From the NCBI RefSeq assembly GCF_004103755.1, contig NZ_CP035283.1, positions 1,922,001 to 1,986,000 on the forward strand: DNA of 64,000 nucleotides, in the 5' to 3' direction. This document shows positions 34,338 to 43,436 of the stretch, piece by piece (position 1 is the first letter of the stretch; each line of letters opens with the position of its first letter). A program made the position numbers and the translations under genes. Under the pieces are notes generated by a model. That model was not told the DNA's origin and did not search any database. It saw only the letters and a program-made list of their open reading frames with translations. The DNA comes from Caproiciproducens sp. NJN-50. GTDB lineage: Bacteria; Bacillota; Clostridia; Oscillospirales; Acutalibacteraceae.

Positions 34338-35624
34338 TCATCTGTCACTGGCGATCCCATACTTTTTCATTTTACGGACCACGGTGGAATGGGAAACTCC
34401 CAGTGCTTCTGCCATTTTTCGCGTCGTCTTGTACAGTTCTTTCGCATCGAGCAACATTTGCTTTTCCGATTCGGCGTGGCTTTCCTTCAAAGGCTTAATC
34501 TCAAGCTGTTCCAACGTGGATATATCCGACGGGGTAAATAGCAGTTCATTGCTCTCGCTCAGAACCACCATCCGTTCGATCGCGTTTTGCAATTCACGGA
34601 TATTGCCAGGCCAATCATGCTCCCTCAGATAGAGCAGCGTATTCGTAGGAATCGTTTTCTCCGTATTATACTTTTGATTAAACTCTTTGAGAAAATACAG
34701 GCTCATAGGGACAATGTCTCCCCGCCGTTCACGCAGAGGAGGGATCACCAGGCTGAGCACGGCAAGGCGATAGTACAGATCGTCGCGAAATGTCCCGTTG
34801 CGGATCCGTACCCGGATATCGCTGTTGCTGGCCGCAATGATGCGCACATGAAAAGATATCGGTTCATTGCCGTCCACGGGAGTGTATGTGTTATTTTCCA
34901 ATGTCTGAATCAATTGCGTTTGAATGCCGAAAGGCAGATTTCCCACTTCATCGAGAAATAACGTGCCGGATTCCGCCTGCTGAAGCAAGCCGGGTTTTCC
35001 GCCCTCGCGGCCAAAAATGGCCTCCCCGCTTTCCCGCTCCGACAATATTCCGCATTTCGCCGTTACGAAAGGCTTGTCTTTCCTGTTGCTGTTTTGATGG
35101 ATATAATCGGCGAGAGCATTTTTGCCAACGCCGGACTCACCCATAAGCATAATATTGGAATCCGACAAGGCCATTCGTCTTGCGCTGTCCATTATGCTCA
35201 TAGAGACCGGGTCGGATGCGATCAATCCGCCATCGATTCCCGAATACACTTTGTGTTTTGCATCGTAGTGTGTTTTCGCGATCTCCAAATTCAGCGCCAC
35301 AACCTCTGTAATGTCATAGACGGCCACCATGGCGTAATCGACTTCGCCGTTTTGATTTCGAATCAAATGGACGATCGAGACCAGCTGAGCTCCAAAATCC
35401 GTGTGAATACCCGTCAGATCCTGTCCCTGCTGCAATGCTTTGATAAGCGTCGCCGACGGTATGACCGAAGCCATATTTTTACCAACAATGTCCGCCTGCA
35501 GACGCGTAATATTTAAATAGCTATTATTTACATACAGAATAATTCCGCGGCTGTCGCTGATCAGCACACCTTCATGGCTTTCATTCAGACATTTTACAAT
35601 GACATCGTTGGATATCAAGTTCAT
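34338..35624 (-). CDS. TyrR-like AAA+ regulator with PAS domain, lacking the GAFTGA loop
   Basis: 428 residues from ATG at 35624, with GGAGGA 10 bases upstream. It has an N-terminal PAS domain (EGVLISDSRGIILYVNNSYL), an AAA+ domain with Walker A GESGVGKN and Walker B GTLFLDEVGNLP, and a C-terminal Fis-type helix-turn-helix (KMAEALGVSHSTVVRKMKKY). Where sigma-54 activators have GAFTGA this protein reads FGREGGKPGLLQQ, so it should not remodel sigma-54 polymerase. TyrR and a few others share this loss and act at sigma-70 promoters. It is next to the hydroxyacid operon and probably controls it through the inverted repeat at 34145-34208, with the PAS domain sensing the inducer. Confidence 0.85.
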   Translation of the reverse strand: MNLISNDVIVKCLNESHEGVLISDSRGIILYVNNSYLNITRLQADIVGKNMASVIPSATLIKALQQGQDLTGIHTDFGAQLVSIVHLIRNQNGEVDYAMVAVYDITEVVALNLEIAKTHYDAKHKVYSGIDGGLIASDPVSMSIMDSARRMALSDSNIMLMGESGVGKNALADYIHQNSNRKDKPFVTAKCGILSERESGEAIFGREGGKPGLLQQAESGTLFLDEVGNLPFGIQTQLIQTLENNTYTPVDGNEPISFHVRIIAASNSDIRVRIRNGTFRDDLYYRLAVLSLVIPPLRERRGDIVPMSLYFLKEFNQKYNTEKTIPTNTLLYLREHDWPGNIRELQNAIERMVVLSESNELLFTPSDISTLEQLEIKPLKESHAESEKQMLLDAKELYKTTRKMAEALGVSHSTVVRKMKKYGIASDR

Positions 35625-35911
35625 AAGATACGAATCCTCCAGAGACAAACCGCCTTTCTGTAAACATAATCCGACCATGTCAGTTTAAAAAGCTGGAAGA
35701 TCGGCCTTGAATTCTACAGTGCATATTGTGCGGTTCAAATTAGGCGTAAAATAATCTATTTATAAAAATAATACCATTTATTTTATATTGTTGTCAACAA
35801 GACGTGTTTTTTACGGCAATGCGCGGCTTTTCCCGCGAATGCCGCTCTTCCGGTAACATAGCAAATACCCCTTGAATGCAGTTTAACGATCCTGCATTCA
35901 AGGGGCATTTG

Positions 35912-36850
35912 TCATGGCTTTTCAGGGGTGCTATTGCTTCTGCGCCAAACTTCTTTTAAAACCATAGGAACCAAATGACTTGCGTTCAGGTTGAATGCTC
36001 TCAGCGGCTGGGTTCTTCGGCATTCTTCCGTATAGAAAATATCCCTGTAGTGATCTATGATTTCAGTTTGCGTTTTTCCTTTCCGGTAATCCTCAACAAT
36101 CATCTCTTTCAGCTGCTGATTCGAACGCAGGGCGTCCGTCAAAAAATCCCCGCATGCTTTCCCCGTCAGCACTCCATAATGGGGAACCAGCAGTTTTTCA
36201 ATTTCCATATTCAGCGCTCTTTTGATAAAATTCAGAGATATCTCATAGCCCACAAGGTAAGAGGGAGACACCAAATGCTCCGCGGCATAAACTCCCATTG
36301 TCTCACAGGAAATCAGCATTTTTTCTTCAGGAATATAGAATGCAATCGAGCATTTCGTATGGCCCGGCGCTTCCATTACCCGCAGGGAAATATCACCGAG
36401 GTCAATGGTGTCCCCCTCGCTGACCGTGAGGTCGACATGGAGCTGGTCCAGATGATCCTCAAATTCCAGGATACCGTAATCCTGCGCGGCGCTCGCGTTC
36501 ATCTCACGCATCACGGCAATAGCCGAAGGCTTTGAAAATATTTTTGCGGCGTAGGCGCTTGCCACAATTTTTACATTCTTAAAGTAAAGGCGGCAGGAAG
36601 CGCTGCCGGAAGCGTGGTCATAATGAGAATGTGTCAGAAGGACATAATCCAGCGTCCGGGACCCCAGCAACTTTTTGATATTTTCAATCATTTTATCCGC
36701 GCAAAAAGAGAACCCGGAGTCGACCAGCGCGGCCTTTTGCTCTGTTACAATCAGGAAAGCTTCTCCGCCTGGGCAGGCGCCTACATTCGTCACTGTTATG
36801 ATTCCGTCCTGATAGTCCCTTTCGGGTGAAGTCTGAAATATAAGTTTCAT
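35912..36850 (-). CDS. Metallo-beta-lactamase-fold hydrolase
   Basis: 312 residues. The metal motif is LTHSHYDHASGS (His74, His76, Asp78, His79), with later ligands in EAPGHTKCSIAFY and near VPHYGVL. This is the MBL-fold hydrolase group, which includes thioesterases, glyoxalase II and lactonases. The first strands (AFLIVTEQKAALVDSGFS) are typical. It stands alone between the TyrR-like gene and a 390-base gap. The substrate is unknown; a CoA thioester would suit the neighbourhood but there is no direct sign of it. Confidence 0.85.
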   Translation of the reverse strand: MKLIFQTSPERDYQDGIITVTNVGACPGGEAFLIVTEQKAALVDSGFSFCADKMIENIKKLLGSRTLDYVLLTHSHYDHASGSASCRLYFKNVKIVASAYAAKIFSKPSAIAVMREMNASAAQDYGILEFEDHLDQLHVDLTVSEGDTIDLGDISLRVMEAPGHTKCSIAFYIPEEKMLISCETMGVYAAEHLVSPSYLVGYEISLNFIKRALNMEIEKLLVPHYGVLTGKACGDFLTDALRSNQQLKEMIVEDYRKGKTQTEIIDHYRDIFYTEECRRTQPLRAFNLNASHLVPMVLKEVWRRSNSTPEKP

Positions 36851-37204
36851 GTTGTTTTCCTTATAGGGATACTAATTTCCAAGTTTAGCCTAATTGTTTC
36901 CCAAAGATATATTATCATAAAACTTTACAAGCTGCAACAGAAACAGCCTTCACCGCATTTCAAGAGCAAAATCGGGAAAGACATTATGCCAGCACGCCGA
37001 TCGGCCATGGGACAAATTTGGTCTTTTCCCCCCGGCATCTCCGTTCCCACGGGAATATCCCGACGTGCATCACGAAATTTTAAAAAAGCCGCCGGGCAGA
37101 TCAGTTACCTCCGCCTGCGGGGAGAAAAAGGCTGCGTCCGGCTTTTAAAAAGGCTGTGAATCATTTGATCTTCAGGTGGACCAGAAAAAGCAATCAAACA
37201 AATA
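36851..37204. other. Intergenic stretch without a supported gene
   Basis: About 350 bases. The part next to the metallo-hydrolase gene is A/T-rich and probably holds its promoter. I found no frame with a ribosome site, no repeat and no structured element other than the terminator that follows. Confidence 0.4.
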
Positions 37205-37230
37205 CGGATTCCGGACAAAGCCGGAATCCG
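37205..37230 (-). terminator. Stem-loop after the XRE regulator gene
   Basis: CGGATTCCGG and CCGGAATCCG form a perfect 10-bp stem around ACAAAG, 14 bases past the XRE stop codon; a T-rich but interrupted run follows on the minus strand. Confidence 0.6.
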
Positions 37231-37243
37231 CAGGATAAAAAAT

Positions 37244-37573
37244 TTACTTTTTCTTACTCAGTACCAATATAAGGGATTTTACAACTTCTTCGATATAGGG
37301 CAGATATTCAGGATCCACATTTTCCAATAAGGCGTTCAGTTTTGAGGTGTCGTTTTTCGTCTCTCTGCCCATTAAGATATAGTCGGCCGACGCGTTCAGC
37401 CCGGAACATATTTTATGAAGGGTGTACGTCGACATGCCCTTTTTCCCGCATTCGATCTGCGCGAGAAAATGGGGAGTAATCCCGATGATTTCCGAAAATT
37501 GTTCGCGGGAAATCCCCAGATCGTCTCTTTTCTTTCGAATCCGCCACCCGATTTCCTGAAGCAGATGATCCAT
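37244..37573 (-). CDS. XRE-family (Cro/CI-type) DNA-binding protein
   Basis: 109 residues. The helix-turn-helix is ISREQFSEIIGITPHFLAQIECGKKGMS, near residues 19-46, of the HTH_3 type. The C-terminal half is short and charged and may dimerise. The gene diverges from a GGDEF protein gene. An inverted repeat at 37608-37670, one arm close to each gene, is a likely operator for autoregulation and control of the neighbour. Confidence 0.85.
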   Translation of the reverse strand: MDHLLQEIGWRIRKKRDDLGISREQFSEIIGITPHFLAQIECGKKGMSTYTLHKICSGLNASADYILMGRETKNDTSKLNALLENVDPEYLPYIEEVVKSLILVLSKKK

Positions 37574-37607
37574 CCTGCCACCTCGTCTCCTAATAGTGTT
37601 ATTTTAA

Positions 37608-37670
37608 TATACCCTATAGGAGACTAAAATTATCCGTTAGTGCTTTATAATGTATCACCGATAGGGTATA
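37608..37670. promoter_or_regulatory. Inverted repeat in the XRE/GGDEF divergent promoter region
   Basis: TATACCCTAT (37608-37617) and ATAGGGTATA (37661-37670) are exact reverse complements 43 bases apart. The right copy overlaps TATAAT at 37666-37671, a likely -10 box of the GGDEF gene; the left copy is equally close to the XRE gene. Each is probably one operator for the XRE protein. Confidence 0.55.
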
Positions 37671-37738
37671 ATGAGGAATACGACAGGAAAACCTTTAATT
37701 CTACAAGTGATTCACAAAAGGCAAGCAGGAGAACGATG

Positions 37739-38605
37739 ATGGATATCTTTGAATCTGTATGTACCCAGTTAGGTGAATTTATCGCCTTTGATGCCGTGCG
37801 TATTGTGGACCCGGACAGCAATCGGGTGGTTCAGGAAAAACATGCGGCTTCGTTCACAGGGCATTTTCCTGACCTTACGCTTTCACAGACCAGAAAATAT
37901 CTCTGTCTCAGTACGTCCACGGGAAAGCCGGTTTTAAATTTTATCCATGAGAAGAATTGGTTATTTCTGCTGATGTCTTCCCCATTCCGGATATCAAACA
38001 AAACCATGTTGTCAGAGTCTTTGATGGATATGACCAGCCACATCTTTTTAAACGACATTGATCTCAACGACGAACGGGGACTGCTGAATGAAGTAAAACG
38101 GCTACATCTGCAGGCCGTAACGGACGAACTGACCGGGCTTTTTAACCGAAGGTACATCGATGAACGCCTGCCCTCCGAAATTCTTGCCTGCATGAAAAAG
38201 AAACGCCCTCTCTCGGTCATCTTTGCCGATCTCGACTTTTATAAACAGGTGAACGACACCTACGGACATGCTGCCGGCGATTCTATCCTGTGCGAATTGG
38301 CCGGCATTCTGACCTGCAACGTCCGCAAGGAAAAAGACTGGGTGGCAAGATACGGCGGAGAAGAATTCATCATATTCCTCAACGGCATCGGATATAAAAA
38401 ATCCAGGGGAATCGCCGAGAGGATCCGGGTCGCCGTCATGGGCCACACCTTCCGCCATAACGGACGAGAGATCAAGATCACCTGCAGCTTTGGGGTCGTC
38501 ACAATCGACGACTTTTCCATATCCCCCACAGTTGACGAAATCCTGGATATTGCCGACAAACGCTTATACCGGGCAAAAGAGCTCGGAAGAAACACTGTGG
38601 TCTAA
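37739..38605 (+). CDS. Diguanylate cyclase (GGDEF domain) with N-terminal sensory region
   Basis: 288 residues from ATG at 37739 (CAGGAG upstream). Residues 1-125 form a GAF-like region (FIAFDAVRIVDPDSNRVVQ). The rest is a GGDEF domain: LTGLFNRRYIDERL, SVIFADLDFYKQVNDTYGHAAGD and the active site RYGGEEF near 205. All substrate and metal residues look intact, so it should make cyclic di-GMP. The product-inhibition motif RxxD five residues upstream reads KEKD, so feedback inhibition is probably weak. Expression is likely tied to the divergent XRE regulator. Confidence 0.92.
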   Translation: MDIFESVCTQLGEFIAFDAVRIVDPDSNRVVQEKHAASFTGHFPDLTLSQTRKYLCLSTSTGKPVLNFIHEKNWLFLLMSSPFRISNKTMLSESLMDMTSHIFLNDIDLNDERGLLNEVKRLHLQAVTDELTGLFNRRYIDERLPSEILACMKKKRPLSVIFADLDFYKQVNDTYGHAAGDSILCELAGILTCNVRKEKDWVARYGGEEFIIFLNGIGYKKSRGIAERIRVAVMGHTFRHNGREIKITCSFGVVTIDDFSISPTVDEILDIADKRLYRAKELGRNTVV

Positions 38606-38645
38606 AAGGCATTGATATCAACTGCTCTGATATCAATGCCTTTTT
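38604..38645 (+). terminator. Intrinsic terminator of the GGDEF gene
   Basis: A perfect 17-bp stem (38604-38620 with 38628-38644), 7-base loop and a TTTTT run. The stem begins inside the stop codon. Confidence 0.9.
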
Positions 38646-38712
38646 AGTTCTGTAAAAAGATAGCGGGCGGAACAGGACCAAGACCTCCGATGCTCCCGCC
38701 GTAATTTTGCTT

Positions 38713-41244
38713 TTAATCCGCGTAATTAAATTGAAGGTCGTCGAAAAGCAAATCGGTTTTATAGTTCTGAGACGGCTTTAAAATTCTCTCCTTGTTGGAA
38801 AGGGAGAGATAATTGAAGACAATCGGCATCCTCCAGTCCTGCGGGATATCCGCCTGCAGATATTTCCAGCCGATCCAGTTCATGCTGTCCGTCAGCAACA
38901 GGGTCTTCGGCTGCGCCTTGTTTTCGTTCCGATAGCCGCCCGCGCAGTCCGCATAGAGGGACACACTCAGCATGCAGTTTTTGTTGTCGCTGACGCCGTC
39001 ATGGTTTCCATCCCCGCTGTACACCCATACGCCGAAATTTTTCGGCATGGCCTTCGCGGTAAAATTTGATTCCATCGCCGCCCGCTCTTTTTCGTTCCAC
39101 TTGCCGCCGCCCGCGTAATCTTTACCGGTATCCCAGAGCGGAATCAAACTGGCAGTCCCGTTCGACGTCCGCTTCTGGTTGCTGTCGTCCCACGCCCACA
39201 GCGACGTGTCATAGGTCAGCCGGAGACTGCGGCTGCCATCCCTGACCCGGCTGTTCGGCATGCTTTTTGTCTCCAACCCCAGCATCCCGCTTTTTCCGCC
39301 GTATTGATTTTTACTTCCATACAGCACGCTGCCGGCATAATATCCTTCGATCGGGAATTGCTCGAAATTGTCGATGGTCTGTCCCTTCGGCCCGACAACC
39401 ACCGGAATCGAATAGGTCTTTCCGCCGAAACTGGCGGAAACAGCAGCCGTTCCGCCGGCCGCTGTAACGGACAGCAAGCCGTTTTCAATCGTCCCTATTT
39501 TCGAGTTCGACAGGGACCATTTTACCGCGGAAGGATCGATGAGGACCATCTGATTTTCCGAGTCGCAGGCTTGAAGGGCGAACTGCTTTCTCGCACCCTT
39601 CTGAACCGCGGCCGCGCCGGTTTCTCTTAGCCCGATTGAGTTCATGCCGCCCAGATCCACGACCCGGACATCCGCCGTCCCCGAAACGCCGTCCACCGCC
39701 GCGGTCACAGTATCCTGGCAGGCGCCGCCGGGCGCCGTGTAATTTCCATTTTGATCGATCGCGCCCTTTTCCGCTTTCCAGACGACGGAATGTCCCTGCG
39801 CAGGGATCGGATTGCCGTACCGGTCCGTCAGCCGGACGGAAAAACTCGTGCGGGAGCCTTTGTAAAGGCTGGTATTTCTGTCCACCAGCACCTGGCCGAC
39901 TACGCCGGCCGGCCTCGCGTCGCTGACGAACAGCAGGGAGTTGGAAACGATTCTGGAACTGCCGTCACTCGGATAGCTGACCGTAGTCAGCTTATCGCTG
40001 CCGGCGCGCCGTGCGATCATCTCGGTGGAGCCGCCCCCGTCCATGTTGATCACGTCCGTACACTGCAGCTTTTGCAGCATGTATTCGGCGGCGTCTTTCA
40101 TGGCAGAGCCCCGGCTTGCGCTGAAATAGGCGCCTGCCTTGGCGACGGCGAGGACGTGGATCGTTCCGTCTTTGGTCAGGCCGATCACGGTCCTGGCGTT
40201 CTGGTCGGTCCCCGTCGCATCGACTACGGAATGGTTCAGCTCTCCATTCTTTGCCAGAAGCTGGAAGCTGTTGACGGCGGTCACTGCGTCGTCCTGCAAA
40301 GTGCCGCGGTTATCCAGAGTACCGTCCGGGTTCTCGGTATAGGAGCCCGAGTAAAGATGGCAGACGTAGGAAACGTCCATACCCGTTGCGAGCCCACGCA
40401 CCTCCGCGGCCTTCGTGCCGTATCCGGCGTAGACGATGCAGTCGCTGGGGATCGAAAAGCCCGCCGAGGAATACAGGGCGGTCACTTTTCCGCTGTACTC
40501 TGTCCCCACATGCAGGAAACCTGAAAAGCCGGCGATTTGAATCAGTGCATACGCCTGATCGGCCGGCGCTTTTCCCGCGCCGTTGGCCATGACACGGTCC
40601 GTTGTGAGGTTACTGGTGAAAATCCGTGTGGAATTTGCGGGGGAAAGATAACCGGCCGGGCCCATAAAATGGTTCCGGTTGATCAAATCGGCTTCGGCCT
40701 GATAACTGCTGCCGATCCGAATGGTGCCTCCTGTCCGGAGAGCGCCGATATGCGCCTTTTGGGATGAATCGACCCAAAAAGCGGGCTGCGTTTCCGTGTA
40801 TGAATTGTACGGCTGGCTGGTGATAATATCTCCGTTTTGTACCATGATGCCCCGGTTGCTGCCATAATCCATATCGTAGGAATCGGCGTTGATCCCGGCG
40901 ACAACCTGATTGCCCATCGAGATTTCGCGTTGGGCCTGACTGCCGACGGTCTCCACCGCATTGACCGCACCCTTTGCTTTTCCGGCTATGATCCGGATCC
41001 CCTGCGCGCCGGGATTCACGGCAAGGTGGTTGAAGCGCACCCGATATCCCGTCGTTCCCGCATAATTTTGAATGTCTTCTTCCGTGTATCGGATGCCTTC
41101 CGCCAGATCTTCATTTGCAATAAGGACCATATCCTCATTGACGGCAGCATCCGCCCCTGTGGCAAACGGAATGCAGGAGAAAAGCAAAATCAAAACAAGA
41201 AACAACGAGAAAGGCCGCTTTATCAATTTCCGACCGGTTTTCAC
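38713..41244 (-). CDS. Exported phosphodiester glycosidase (NAGPA domain) protein
   Basis: I start at GTG 41244, which puts the basic VKTGRKLIKR directly before the hydrophobic signal sequence FSLFLVLILLFSCIPFATGADA; the product has 843 residues. Residues of about 120-420 form an NAGPA/DUF2233 domain, with GINADSYDMDYGSNRGIMV near the start and the conserved NMDGGGSTEMI near 390. These enzymes cleave phosphodiester-linked sugars, for example in capsular or teichoic polymers. Ig-like or bacterial invasin-type domains (SVRLTDRYGNPIPAQG, VKWSLSNSKIGTIENG) follow, and the C-terminal 200 residues resemble a carbohydrate-binding domain. It should act at the cell surface or outside the cell. Confidence 0.85.
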   Translation of the reverse strand: MKTGRKLIKRPFSLFLVLILLFSCIPFATGADAAVNEDMVLIANEDLAEGIRYTEEDIQNYAGTTGYRVRFNHLAVNPGAQGIRIIAGKAKGAVNAVETVGSQAQREISMGNQVVAGINADSYDMDYGSNRGIMVQNGDIITSQPYNSYTETQPAFWVDSSQKAHIGALRTGGTIRIGSSYQAEADLINRNHFMGPAGYLSPANSTRIFTSNLTTDRVMANGAGKAPADQAYALIQIAGFSGFLHVGTEYSGKVTALYSSAGFSIPSDCIVYAGYGTKAAEVRGLATGMDVSYVCHLYSGSYTENPDGTLDNRGTLQDDAVTAVNSFQLLAKNGELNHSVVDATGTDQNARTVIGLTKDGTIHVLAVAKAGAYFSASRGSAMKDAAEYMLQKLQCTDVINMDGGGSTEMIARRAGSDKLTTVSYPSDGSSRIVSNSLLFVSDARPAGVVGQVLVDRNTSLYKGSRTSFSVRLTDRYGNPIPAQGHSVVWKAEKGAIDQNGNYTAPGGACQDTVTAAVDGVSGTADVRVVDLGGMNSIGLRETGAAAVQKGARKQFALQACDSENQMVLIDPSAVKWSLSNSKIGTIENGLLSVTAAGGTAAVSASFGGKTYSIPVVVGPKGQTIDNFEQFPIEGYYAGSVLYGSKNQYGGKSGMLGLETKSMPNSRVRDGSRSLRLTYDTSLWAWDDSNQKRTSNGTASLIPLWDTGKDYAGGGKWNEKERAAMESNFTAKAMPKNFGVWVYSGDGNHDGVSDNKNCMLSVSLYADCAGGYRNENKAQPKTLLLTDSMNWIGWKYLQADIPQDWRMPIVFNYLSLSNKERILKPSQNYKTDLLFDDLQFNYAD

Positions 41245-41289
41245 TGCGTCACCATCCCTTTCCGGATTCAACGATGAACTCGCTTTCAA

Positions 41290-42068
41290 TGTGCTGTTAA
41301 GGATATCGTTCCATTTGTCCGCCGCTAAATTCCTTGAAAAATCAGGGTAATCAATTCAGAGTTAATGGGATTTTCAAATATAAGTATATCTGGTGAGGGA
41401 ATTGCTGTCAAATGTTTAAAAGCCTAATTTTCTTGTATTTTCTTCTTTACGGATAGAATAAATTCCAATTTGTCAATTTATTAATGAATTGTAAATTTTT
41501 CTAATTCTGACTTTTTCGCCTTGATTTTTATGTTAATTTCCGAATAGAATTAATTAGCCCTAAGGGCATTGCAAAAGAGGTGACGATATGATTGACGAAG
41601 CTTTTGTATTTGCCCCTGCACCATACTTTGTAAGTGGTCGACGCCCACCTACATAGCCGCACTTGCGACGGGGCAAACCTAACAAAGCGGAACACCTACC
41701 GCGAAAGAAGTGCAGATTGCGAAAGAAGCGCAATCGCTACATTGCGTCGCTTGTCAGGGGACTTTTATCGGATGTTAATTGCTCAATGTAAAAAAATAGG
41801 CCAGCGTGCAGCAGTCTATGGCAAACAAATGGGTGGCGGTCGGCTAATGGTAGCGCATTGGCCGGCTTGTTTTTTGGCAAGGCCTCTAAGAAACTTTCTA
41901 TTATTCCCGCGGGATATCCTTTGCCGCTTGACAGACCGGCTTAATCAGAGGATAATATTTTCATAATCTATTTATAACTTTTCGTGCGGCCCAAACGAAC
42001 CGGAAATCTGTTGATCCGGCCCGATGGAAAAACCGTTTTAATTTTACATATATAACCTAGGAGAAAGA
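41290..42068 (+). other. 780-base region with no assignable gene
   Basis: The first 250 bases are A/T-rich and fit a promoter region for the glycosidase gene. From 41589 a 22-codon frame (ATG, ribosome site AAGAGGTGA) encodes MIDEAFVFAPAPYFVSGRRP. It is overlapped by a longer frame from GTG 41634 with no family likeness. GATTGCG-AAAGAAG-CGCAATC at 41717-41737 can form a hairpin, and GC-rich inverted segments occur at 41800-41950. It may be a structured RNA or an element remnant. I recognise none of the known classes. Confidence 0.35.
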
Positions 42069-43352
42069 ATGATCGCACTGTTCAAAAAACAACAAGATCT
42101 GCTTAAAACTACTTTCCGTTCCCTCCAATACCGCAATTTTCGCCTGTTCTGGTTCGGGCAGTGCATCTCGCTGACCGGAACCTGGATGCAGAGGACAGCC
42201 CAAACCTGGCTGGTGTATACGGTGACGAAATCTCCCATGAAAGTCGGGCTGCTCGGCGTGGCGCAGTTTATGCCTCTCCTGCTCTTTTCTCTGTTCGCCG
42301 GAGTTGTGGTAGACCGCTTCTCCAAAAAGAAACTGCTTGTCCTGACGCAATTGCTATTTCTTTTTCAGGCAATCGTTATGACAATGCTGACTTATTGGGG
42401 GATCATCCAGTACTGGCACATTCTTGCACTGAGCTTTCTGTTTGGCCTGACACAAACACTGGATATGCCCGCAAGGCAGTCCTTTTTTATCGATCTTGTC
42501 GGAAGGGAAGACCTCACCAACGCAATTTCGCTGAATTCAACCATTGTGAATCTGGCGAAAATTGTCGGGCCGGCCATATCCGGGATCATCATGGCGCGGT
42601 ACGGCACCGTATTCTGCTTCTTTATTAACGCCGTCAGTTATCTGCCGGTGATTCTCGGCATCCTGATGATTCATGTCTCGGGCACCGTATCCGTATCCGC
42701 GCACAGCAGCATGCTCCCGCAGGTGGCGGACGGCATCCGCTACATCGGAAAGAACCGCACTCTGGTCACAAATGTCCTGATGATGGCCGCCGTATGCACG
42801 TTTGCGATGAATACGGACGTCATCATCCCCGTGTACGCCGAAGCGGTGCTTAACCGGGGCGCGACCGGGTATTCCTTTCTTCTCAGCATGGTCGGCATCG
42901 GCGCGTTTATCGCGGCGGTGATCATGGCCTACCTCAGCAAAAACGGCGTCGTCAATTGTCTTTTGCTGATCAGCGGAGTGGGAACCGCCGTCGCCCAGCT
43001 GTTCACCATTGCGACCGGATGGTATGCGTTCTGCGCCATTATGCTGGTTCTGACCGGCTTTTTCAATCTTCTCTTTATCAACACGGGCAATTCCATTTTC
43101 CAGATCAATTCTTCCGACGAATACCGGGGCCGCGTCATGAGCGTTTATTCCTTTCTGAACCTCGGTTCCACTCCGGTTGGGAATTTTCTGTCCGGACTCG
43201 TGATGGACCGGGTTCCGGGAGATTCGGGGTTTCTGTTCTGCGGAATCACTACGCTTGCGCTCCTCTTCGTCATCTCAGCGGTTGAACGTCGGGAAATCGT
43301 TTCCTGGTTCCGGGCCGTTAAAGTGAAAAATGAAGCACAGAGCCCATTGTAA
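42069..43352 (+). CDS. MFS transporter, EntS/MFS_3-type exporter
   Basis: 427 residues with twelve predicted membrane segments. ATG at 42069 is preceded by GGAGAAAGA. The N terminus contains FRLFWFGQCISLTGTWMQRTAQTWLVY and the loop DRFSKKKLL, the motif A of major facilitator proteins, typical of the MFS_3 (enterobactin exporter-like) group. Such proteins export siderophores, drugs or metabolites with proton exchange. It is a single-gene unit with its own terminator. The substrate is unknown. Confidence 0.9.
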   Translation: MIALFKKQQDLLKTTFRSLQYRNFRLFWFGQCISLTGTWMQRTAQTWLVYTVTKSPMKVGLLGVAQFMPLLLFSLFAGVVVDRFSKKKLLVLTQLLFLFQAIVMTMLTYWGIIQYWHILALSFLFGLTQTLDMPARQSFFIDLVGREDLTNAISLNSTIVNLAKIVGPAISGIIMARYGTVFCFFINAVSYLPVILGILMIHVSGTVSVSAHSSMLPQVADGIRYIGKNRTLVTNVLMMAAVCTFAMNTDVIIPVYAEAVLNRGATGYSFLLSMVGIGAFIAAVIMAYLSKNGVVNCLLLISGVGTAVAQLFTIATGWYAFCAIMLVLTGFFNLLFINTGNSIFQINSSDEYRGRVMSVYSFLNLGSTPVGNFLSGLVMDRVPGDSGFLFCGITTLALLFVISAVERREIVSWFRAVKVKNEAQSPL

Positions 43353-43386
43353 TCAGCATCTGTATTTCAAATGGACTGTAAAATCC

Positions 43387-43416
43387 ACCGGTGCCGATCT
43401 GGCGCCGGTTTTTTTT
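43387..43416 (+). terminator. Intrinsic terminator of the MFS gene
   Basis: ACCGGTGCC and GGCGCCGGT form a 9-bp stem with one weak pair around GATCT, followed directly by TTTTTTT. Confidence 0.88.
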
Positions 43417-43436
43417 ATTTGATCGTCAAAATCAAA

